From: Thiomicrorhabdus sp. Milos-T2
Lineage (GTDB): Bacteria; Pseudomonadota; Gammaproteobacteria; Thiomicrospirales; Thiomicrospiraceae
Direction: 5' to 3'
DNA length: 64,000 nucleotides
NCBI RefSeq assembly: GCF_000702325.1
Contig: NZ_KL370891.1
Span: 310,001 to 374,000, forward strand
Shown: positions 57,629 through 64,000 of the stretch, piece after piece
How positions within the stretch are numbered: position 1 is the stretch's first letter
How the letters are laid out: every line of letters begins with the position of its first letter
Notes under the pieces: generated by a model
Database searches by the model: none
What the model saw: the letters and a program-made list of their open reading frames with translations, nothing else
Told to the model about the DNA's origin: nothing
Position numbers and translations under genes: made by a program

Positions 57629-58285
57629 TTAAGGGGCTAAACGACTAATTGACCAGGCCTGATGACTTTTGTTGGTGTCTTTTTCAAAGATAAAACGATC
57701 ATGCATACGGTTAGGGCGGCCTTGCCAGAACTCAAAATGATTAGGTATTAATCGATAACCACCCCAATGATCAGGTCGTTTTACTTCAATATGTTCATAT
57801 CGTTCGGCTTCAATGGCATAGTTTTGTTCAAGCATTTTACGCCCCGTTACGACCGAACTTTGTTGTGAACTTGCCGCGGCTAATTGACTATCGCGCGGGC
57901 GAGAATGAAAATAGTCATCAGACTGTTGTTCTGAAATCTTCTCAAGGTTGCCTTCTATACGAATTTGACGATCCATTTGCGGCCAAAAAAACAACAGTGC
58001 CGCTTTGGCATTTTGTGCAATTTGTTGACCTTTATGGCTGTCATAATGGGTATAAAATACAAAGCCTTGCTCGTTAGTCTCTTTTAATAAAACAACCCGG
58101 CTATGCGGTTGTCCATTGTTATCGACTGTACTGACTGACATGGCGGTTGGGTCAATGATTTGATTAGTTAATGCTTGATCCATCCATTGAGTAAATTGCG
58201 TAAAAGGGTCACTTAACAAGTCATTTCTTAAAAGCTCGGTGTAGACGTATTCACGACGTTCTTGTTGGTAGTCTCGATTTGGCAT
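57629..58285 (-). CDS. pdxH: Pyridoxamine 5'-phosphate oxidase
   Basis: A 218-residue FMN oxidase that makes pyridoxal phosphate. Features include AMSVSTVDNNGQPHSRVVLLKE, GFVFYTHYDSHKGQQIAQN, and the C-terminal RPDHWGGYRLIPNHFEFWQGRPNRMHDR with the substrate-binding Arg/His. It matches the family length. A full foldback element lies 21 bases upstream of its start. Confidence 0.96.
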   Translation of the reverse strand: MPNRDYQQERREYVYTELLRNDLLSDPFTQFTQWMDQALTNQIIDPTAMSVSTVDNNGQPHSRVVLLKETNEQGFVFYTHYDSHKGQQIAQNAKAALLFFWPQMDRQIRIEGNLEKISEQQSDDYFHSRPRDSQLAAASSQQSSVVTGRKMLEQNYAIEAERYEHIEVKRPDHWGGYRLIPNHFEFWQGRPNRMHDRFIFEKDTNKSHQAWSISRLAP

Positions 58286-58306
58286 AATAATGTGATATCA
58301 TTTTGA

Positions 58307-58485
58307 GAGACCTTTGCACGAGATAGGTGCGAAAGAAAAATGAGGTAAAATTTGCCTGATTGCGGCGGAAAACGCAGGGAATAGCTAGCTATTCGCAAGT
58401 TTTCCAACAAAAATCGGGTGAATTTTTACCCTCAAGGGGCACCTAGAACCATTTTTACTCGCGCATACTCTCTTGCAAAGGTCTC
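58307..58485. repeat. 159-bp foldback element, copy 4 (179 bp, with a 20-bp insertion)
   Basis: Same ends and orientation as the copy at 8324. Flanked by the 5-bp duplication TTTGA (58302-58306, 58486-58490). Near the right arm it has about 20 extra bases (CTCAAGGGGCACCTAGA region, 58430-58450) that break the symmetry. It lies between the divergent genes pdxH and parE, so it separates their promoters. Confidence 0.87.
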
Positions 58486-58535
58486 TTTGAATTAAATAGT
58501 TACTTGTTCTCCATTTTATCACTAGGAAATTTTCT

Positions 58536-60422
58536 GTGAGCGAAAACTACAACGCATCTGAAATTGAAGTCTTAACCGGGTTAGATCCTGTTCGTAAACG
58601 CCCAGGAATGTACACCGATACCACACGCCCTAATCACTTAGCCCAAGAAGTTATTGATAACAGTGTGGATGAAGCCATTGCTGGTTTTGCAAATGAAATA
58701 AACGTAACCCATTACAAAGATGGCTCTATGAGTATTCAAGATAATGGTCGTGGAATGCCGGTCGATATTCACCCAGAAGAAGGCGTTCCGGGTGTTGAAG
58801 TTATTATGACTCGATTACATGCGGGGGGAAAGTTTTCAAATAAAGCCTATCAGTTTTCAGGTGGTTTACATGGGGTAGGGATTTCAGTTGTTAATGCTCT
58901 GTCTAAAAAAGTAGAAATTGAAATTAAACGTGATGCCAAATTACATACCATTAGTTTTGCCAATGGAGACTTACTTGAACCATTAAATGTCACTGGTAAA
59001 GTTGGCAAGAAAAACACCGGGACTTTTGTACGTTTTTGGCCAGATGCCACATTTTTTGATTCACCTAAATACGCTTTAGGGCGATTAACCCATTTATTGC
59101 GTGCTAAAGCGGTATTAAGCCCCGGTTTAAAAATTACCTTTACCGATGAAGTGACAAATGAAACTCAAGAATGGTTTTATGAAAATGGTTTAAAAGATTA
59201 CCTAAATGACGCCTTAGATGGTCAAGATAGAGTACCGATTGAAGGGTTTATTGGTAGCAGTGCCACAGAAAACGAAGCCGTAGAATGGGCGATTACCTGG
59301 TTAGTTGAACCCAATGAAAACCTGATGGAAAGTTATGTAAACCTAATTCCTACCCCTCAAGGTGGTACCCATGTAAATGGACTACGAGCGGGGGCAACAG
59401 ATGCCATTAGAGAGTTTTGTGAGTTTCGTAATTTAATTCCTCGCGGTGTCAAAATCACACCTGAAGATGCGTGGTTAAATGTTGCATTTGTCCTCTCAGC
59501 TAAATTAAGAGAACCTCAGTTTGCCGGACAAACTAAAGAACGTTTATCCTCTCGAGAGTGCGTGCCGTTCATTTCTGGTGTGGTTAAAGATGCCCTAAGT
59601 CTGTGGTTAAACCAACATACCGAGGTGGCTGAAAAAATTGCCGAAATGGTCATTAATAATGCCTCTAATCGTAGTAAAAAAGCAAAAAAAGTCACACGTA
59701 AAAAAATTACCTCTGGTCCCGCCCTGCCAGGTAAATTAGCGGACTGTACAGAAAATGATTTAACGCGAACCGAACTCTTTTTGGTTGAGGGTGATTCGGC
59801 TGGTGGTTCTGCAAAACAGGCTCGTGATAAAAACTTTCAAGCCATTATGCCGTTACGCGGAAAAATTCTAAATACTTGGGAAGTCGAATCAGGGCAGGTT
59901 TTAGCATCACAAGAAATTCATGATATTAGTGTAGCGATTGGCGTTGACCCAGGTTCTGAAGATTTGAGTGGTTTACGTTACGGTAAAATCTGTATTTTGG
60001 CTGATGCCGATTCGGATGGTCTACACATAGCCACCTTGATTTGTGCCTTGTTTGTTCGTCACTTTGCAAGCTTGGTGTCTGAAGGGCATATTTATGTTGC
60101 TATGCCACCTTTATACCGAGTAGATGTGGGTAAAAAAGTCTTTTATGCTTTAGATGAACCCGAACGCCAAGGCATTTTAGATCGCATTCAGGCTGAAAAA
60201 ATGACGGGTAAAGTTTCCGTGACTCGATTCAAAGGTTTGGGTGAGATGAACCCTTTACAGCTTAGAGAAACCACCATGCTGCCCGAAACTAGGCGATTGG
60301 TTCAGTTACAGTTAAATAATACCGATGATGTCACCGAAGTTATGGATAAGCTACTCGCTAAAAAACGTGCCGCAGACCGCAAAATTTGGTTAGAAGACAA
60401 AGGCGATTTAGCTGAAGTTTAA
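58536..60422 (+). CDS. parE: DNA topoisomerase IV subunit B
   Basis: A 628-residue ATPase subunit of the decatenase. The GHKL ATP site has EVIDNSVDEAIAGFA, DNGRGMPVDIHP and GGLHGVGISVVNALS. The TOPRIM region has ELFLVEGDSAGGSAKQARD and ILADADSDGLHIATL. The length fits ParE; GyrB would be about 170 residues longer in this group. GTG start with AGGAAA upstream. parC is not in the window. Confidence 0.94.
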   Translation: MSENYNASEIEVLTGLDPVRKRPGMYTDTTRPNHLAQEVIDNSVDEAIAGFANEINVTHYKDGSMSIQDNGRGMPVDIHPEEGVPGVEVIMTRLHAGGKFSNKAYQFSGGLHGVGISVVNALSKKVEIEIKRDAKLHTISFANGDLLEPLNVTGKVGKKNTGTFVRFWPDATFFDSPKYALGRLTHLLRAKAVLSPGLKITFTDEVTNETQEWFYENGLKDYLNDALDGQDRVPIEGFIGSSATENEAVEWAITWLVEPNENLMESYVNLIPTPQGGTHVNGLRAGATDAIREFCEFRNLIPRGVKITPEDAWLNVAFVLSAKLREPQFAGQTKERLSSRECVPFISGVVKDALSLWLNQHTEVAEKIAEMVINNASNRSKKAKKVTRKKITSGPALPGKLADCTENDLTRTELFLVEGDSAGGSAKQARDKNFQAIMPLRGKILNTWEVESGQVLASQEIHDISVAIGVDPGSEDLSGLRYGKICILADADSDGLHIATLICALFVRHFASLVSEGHIYVAMPPLYRVDVGKKVFYALDEPERQGILDRIQAEKMTGKVSVTRFKGLGEMNPLQLRETTMLPETRRLVQLQLNNTDDVTEVMDKLLAKKRAADRKIWLEDKGDLAEV

Positions 60423-60429
60423 ATAACAT

Positions 60430-60447
60430 GAGACCTTTGCAAGAGAT
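60430..60447. repeat. Single foldback terminus after parE
   Basis: GAGACCTTTGCAAGAGAT matches the element end. No second end follows within 150 bases, so it is a solo remnant. It starts seven bases after the parE stop. Confidence 0.55.
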
Positions 60448-60567
60448 CATATCACTATAAAATTATAATTATTTAAGTATAGGTGATTGATACAATTCAT
60501 CATCTAAGTACTAATGATACAAAGATTCCAATCGAATAGTGGCAATTCACTGAAAAATAAGTTTGAA

Positions 60568-61341
60568 CTATTCTGTACGAGTCACGACTTCATTTTTTAC
60601 TCTAATGCTCATGAGCAAAACAATTAACACAATAGATGCTAAAAATACCAAGTTAACACTCATTCCCCCAATACCTAAACCACCATCAGAAATCGGCTGA
60701 ATCATAAAATCACCCAATGATGCTCCCAGTGGGCGAGTTAACACATAAGCTAGCCAAAAAGCTAATACGGTATTTAATCCAAAGAAAAAATACCCAATTG
60801 CAATAATGGCGATAGCGCCGCCAAAAATAGCCAAAGCGGTTGCATAACCAAGCGCTAAAGATTCAGAAAGCAAATCACCCACACCAGTTCCAAGAGCAAA
60901 GGCTAAAAGTATCACTACCCAGTAGTAAGCTTCTCGTTTGCCTGTATCTATGGAGTGAATGCTAAGTGTTTTTTCATTTTTGTACCACAAACCAAAACCA
61001 GCCAACATCGCCAGGGTAAACACAATTGAAAGTGTTTCTAAGCTGACGCCATAATTATCGACCAATATATCCGTAATCAGGGTACCATTGATACTCATCA
61101 ACACCACAATTGTCCAATACACAGCGGGCACATAAGTTTTGAACTTAGAAAATTGAACATACAAAAATAAAGCCATTACGCCGGTCATAATAATAGCCAC
61201 CAAAGGCATCCCTAGACCTAAGTCAAACGCCATATAATCTGCACCAGTTTCGCCAACCGTCGTTGATAGGGTTTTGACAACCCAAAACAGAAGTGTTACT
61301 TCCGGTACACGCAGTAAAAATTGTTTTAGTTGTTGATCCAT
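60568..61341 (-). CDS. DUF347-repeat (COG4705-like) membrane protein
   Basis: A 257-residue polytopic protein with about eight helices arranged as four repeats. Each repeat carries a small Thr/Gly-Glu/Asp-rich motif: KTLSTTVGETGADY, INGTLITDILVD, LGTGVGDLLSESLALGY and TRPLGASLGDFMIQP. This pattern marks the DUF347 family, whose function is not settled. It sits 59 bases downstream of the RND pump gene on the same strand, so the two may be co-transcribed and share a metal-related role, which is inference. Confidence 0.85.
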   Translation of the reverse strand: MDQQLKQFLLRVPEVTLLFWVVKTLSTTVGETGADYMAFDLGLGMPLVAIIMTGVMALFLYVQFSKFKTYVPAVYWTIVVLMSINGTLITDILVDNYGVSLETLSIVFTLAMLAGFGLWYKNEKTLSIHSIDTGKREAYYWVVILLAFALGTGVGDLLSESLALGYATALAIFGGAIAIIAIGYFFFGLNTVLAFWLAYVLTRPLGASLGDFMIQPISDGGLGIGGMSVNLVFLASIVLIVLLMSIRVKNEVVTRTE

Positions 61342-61399
61342 GTTTTTCCTCCTAAAAAAAAATCATACCTAGTTTAGGAAAAACATAGCATAGACATTA

Positions 61400-64000
61400 T
61401 TACGATTTGGTAAGGTTTTTTCTATGGAGAACTTTGTAGATAATCGGCATCATAATGAGGACTAAGGGAATTTGTATCATCAAGCCAGAAATAATTGCAA
61501 TCGCTAAAGGTTGCTGCATTTCAGAGCCTTGTCCAAGCGCAATAGCAAGCGGAAGTAATGCTAGGATTGCGGCAAAAGTCGTCATCACAATCGGTCTCAT
61601 TCTATTCATTCCCGCTTGAACAATAGCCTGCTGAATGGAGAAGTTTTGCTTCAAGAGTGCTTGATATTCTGAGAAGTAGAAGATAGATACTTCGGTCACG
61701 ATACCGATAATCATCGTCATGCCCATCATGGCAGTTATATTCAATTCCATTGAGGTTACCCATAACCCAGTAAAAACCATCCCGGTTGCCAACAGTGGAG
61801 CACAAAGAATTGCTATCGCCGCTGCAAAATCTTCATACAAGAATAAAAGCAGCAAAAAGATCAAGGCGATTGCCGCGATAAAAACCGCTATTAATCCTTT
61901 AAAAGCGATCTGTTGTTGTTTATAAAGTCCACCTAATTCATAGTAAATATTGTGAGGTAGCAAGTTGGGTTGTTTAAGCACCTGTTTGATATCTGAAATG
62001 GTAGACCCCATGTCGCGTCCTTCGATTCTTGCGGTCACCGCAATCATTTTTTTAAGATTTTCTCTAGTGATTTGCGGCTGGCCTGTTTCTGCTTTTATAC
62101 TGGCAACTCGACTCAACGGGAACAAATGACCATCTGGTGCTCTGATGGTGAGTTTTGCAATGTCCTCAATAGTTTGTCGTGATGATTTTGGCGTCCAGAC
62201 TCTCACGCCAATCATTTTGATACCTTTTTGAATTTTCGTCGTCACAATACCCGTTAACCATTGATTTATTTGAGTAGTGATATTTTCTGGGCTCATTCCT
62301 TCTATTGCAGCTTTGTCTCGATCTACCTTGACGGTAATGGCATCACCTGCTTGAACAACCCCATTTTTAATCTCCACCACGCCTTTGACCGAAGCAATAG
62401 CTTTTGCAACTTTGTCAGCAGTTTGGATTAAGCTTTTAAAATTATCCCCATATAATTTGATTTCAATGGGTTGAGGAACAGCCGTTAAATCACCAATTAC
62501 ATCTTCCATTAATAGCGCCGTTTCAACTTCAACCCCAGGTACCTTAGCAGCAATTTGATTTCTAATCTCAGACATCACTTGGTCAATTGGAGGTCTTGGA
62601 AAAGGTTTTAGTTTGATGAACATATCGCCTTGGTTAGATTCAGTAATTCCGCCTCCCAACTGCCCCCCTAATCTTGATGAGTAGGTGTCTACCGCGGGGT
62701 TATTGACAATGATTTTTTCAATTTGATTTACCACACGATCGCCTTCGGTAAGAGAGGTGCCGGGCTGTTGTACATAATCCAATATAAATCCGCCTTCATC
62801 CATATGTGGCATAAAACCACTCCCAACCTGTTTATAGGAATAGCCGCCAAGCAAAATAAGCGGAATTAAACCCGCAAGCAGCCAAGCAGGCTTAGCAAAC
62901 AGTTTATGCATAATGGTATGATATTGATTTTGTACAAAGGTAAATATACGACCTGAATCTTCAATATTGGCATCTTTTTCGCGCAATAAATGTTCAGCTA
63001 GCAAGGGGACCGCAAGCCATGCCATAAGAAACGAGGAGAGCAATGCTGTCGCCATAGTGATAGAAAGAGCTTGAAAAAAAGCTCCTGTTACGCCCGCTAA
63101 AAATGCTAGCGGAATAAAAATAATGATGGTTGCTGCTGAGGATCCTGCCAAGGGCTTTGTAAACTCAACCGCAGCCTCTCTTAAACGAAAAGCCAATGGT
63201 TCGTTAGCCTCATTTTTTTGTCGAATTCTTTTCACTAGGTGTTCAATCATGACAATACCATCATCCACAATTAGTCCAACCGCAGCAGCCATACCTCCTA
63301 GTGTCATGATATTGAAACTCGCTCCTAATAAATAAAGAAGCAATGATGTGATCGCTAATGACGCAGGTACCATTAGAAGCGCAATCATAGCCACTTTGAT
63401 GTTTCTCAAAAACACCATCAAAATAAACGCTGCTAACACGACACCAATAAGTATGGCATCTGTCACAGATTTTGAAGACGAAACGACCAGTTCACTTTGA
63501 TCATACCATTTAGAGATATGTAAAGAGGGAGGTAACTTATTCTGATAGCCTGAAAGACGTTTTTCTATTTCATGAGAAATGTTAACGGCATTGCTTTTTG
63601 GTTGTTGGTAAACCAATAAAAACGTTGCTGGCTCGCCATTGGCAGAGGTTTTTAACCAACTCGGTTTGATGTCTTTATGTATATTCGCTATATCTGCCAA
63701 ACGCACAAATCCATTGTTGCCAGACTTGATAACGGTATTTTCAAGCGACTCTAAGTTTTGCAAACGCGTGTCTGATAGTGTTAAGTAAAGCTTGTAGTGA
63801 TCTTCTAAGCGCCCAACAGCTTGAAGCACATTTGCCGCTGATAATGCTTTTACAACATCACTAAATGCCATTCCAAAAGCATTCAATTTGGAGGGATTAA
63901 CATCAACGCGATACTCTTCAGTATCGCCGCCCATTATTTTGATTTTTGTAACCCCGTCAATTGACGATAAAAGCGGAATCAGTTCCTGTTGTGCAATATC
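61400..64000 (-). CDS. CusA/CzcA-type RND efflux permease (runs off right edge)
   Basis: The window holds 867 codons of an RND permease, lacking the first helix and start. The helix-4 region GGMAAAVGLIVDDGIVMIEHLVKRIRQ carries the paired Asp of proton-coupled pumps. The periplasmic parts (MGGDTEEYRVDVNPSKLNAFG; GSGFMPHMDEGGFILDYVQQPGTSLTEGDRVV; LPHNIYYELGGLYKQQQIAFKGL) are of heavy-metal (HME) subgroup style. A CusA methionine triad cannot be assigned, so the substrate stays open. The frame is open to base 64000. Confidence 0.9.
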   Translation of the reverse strand, partial: DIAQQELIPLLSSIDGVTKIKIMGGDTEEYRVDVNPSKLNAFGMAFSDVVKALSAANVLQAVGRLEDHYKLYLTLSDTRLQNLESLENTVIKSGNNGFVRLADIANIHKDIKPSWLKTSANGEPATFLLVYQQPKSNAVNISHEIEKRLSGYQNKLPPSLHISKWYDQSELVVSSSKSVTDAILIGVVLAAFILMVFLRNIKVAMIALLMVPASLAITSLLLYLLGASFNIMTLGGMAAAVGLIVDDGIVMIEHLVKRIRQKNEANEPLAFRLREAAVEFTKPLAGSSAATIIIFIPLAFLAGVTGAFFQALSITMATALLSSFLMAWLAVPLLAEHLLREKDANIEDSGRIFTFVQNQYHTIMHKLFAKPAWLLAGLIPLILLGGYSYKQVGSGFMPHMDEGGFILDYVQQPGTSLTEGDRVVNQIEKIIVNNPAVDTYSSRLGGQLGGGITESNQGDMFIKLKPFPRPPIDQVMSEIRNQIAAKVPGVEVETALLMEDVIGDLTAVPQPIEIKLYGDNFKSLIQTADKVAKAIASVKGVVEIKNGVVQAGDAITVKVDRDKAAIEGMSPENITTQINQWLTGIVTTKIQKGIKMIGVRVWTPKSSRQTIEDIAKLTIRAPDGHLFPLSRVASIKAETGQPQITRENLKKMIAVTARIEGRDMGSTISDIKQVLKQPNLLPHNIYYELGGLYKQQQIAFKGLIAVFIAAIALIFLLLLFLYEDFAAAIAILCAPLLATGMVFTGLWVTSMELNITAMMGMTMIIGIVTEVSIFYFSEYQALLKQNFSIQQAIVQAGMNRMRPIVMTTFAAILALLPLAIALGQGSEMQQPLAIAIISGLMIQIPLVLIMMPIIYKVLHRKNLTKS

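Overview
The window looks like a chromosomal segment of a marine or halophilic gammaproteobacterium. Gene content and order (uvrA/ssb, rplU-rpmA-obgE-proB, glyQS-gmhB-plsC, argC-erpA, a full ectoine operon, groESL under a CIRCE element) resemble the Thiomicrospira / Thiomicrorhabdus / Hydrogenovibrio group. That placement is an inference from protein content and order, not a database result. Housekeeping genes are intact. The DNA between them carries many insertion sequences, foldback elements and decayed genes.

Layout. 1-5.3 kb: 5' part of uvrA, a SIMPL-domain periplasmic protein, a YajR-like MFS transporter and ssb. An IS3-family element separates ssb from its terminator. 5.3-8.5 kb: a LysR regulator facing a wrecked locus in which a 1270-bp IS4-family element joins the first 30 codons of an oxidoreductase to the tail of an SDR gene. 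8.5-17.2 kb: a soluble PAS-PAS chemoreceptor, then a TetR-controlled RND efflux operon (adaptor, pump, outer-membrane factor). 17.2-22.9 kb: a decayed sodium:solute symporter and the operon ectA-ectB-ectC-ask-TPR protein. 23-26.6 kb: a 1298-bp IS4-family element, a patatin-like lipoprotein and an unknown protein. 26.7-33.7 kb: polyprenyl diphosphate synthase, L21/L27, Obg, ProB and GroES/GroEL. 33.8-38.5 kb: a second 1298-bp IS, a GST-like pseudogene, a decayed diguanylate cyclase and a CDF metal exporter. 39-48.4 kb: argC, erpA, citrate synthase, anmK, mepM-like, tusA, glyQ and glyS. 48.5-52.1 kb: gmhB, plsC and a three-gene stator-like cluster (one MotA-like and two MotB-like proteins). 52.8-56.1 kb: a membrane chemoreceptor split by a fresh copy of the 1270-bp IS. 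56.1-60.4 kb: SCO1-like protein, ung, pdxH, parE. 60.5-64 kb: a DUF347 membrane protein and most of a CusA/CzcA-type RND pump running off the right edge.

Three signals deserve most attention. (1) The 12-base perfect palindrome ACCAGGCCTGGT occurs eight times intact and twice more split by the same IS. It lies both between genes and inside coding regions, in all three reading frames. The 1298-bp IS has inserted into it both times at the same position with a CCAGGCCTGG duplication. (2) A 159-bp near-perfect foldback element (ends GAGACCTTTGCACGAG, 5-bp target duplications) is present in four full copies plus several remnants; two full copies sit exactly on stop codons. (3) A MotA-like protein is encoded with two different MotB-like proteins, one of which has Ser in place of the ion-carrying Asp, suggesting a mixed stator.
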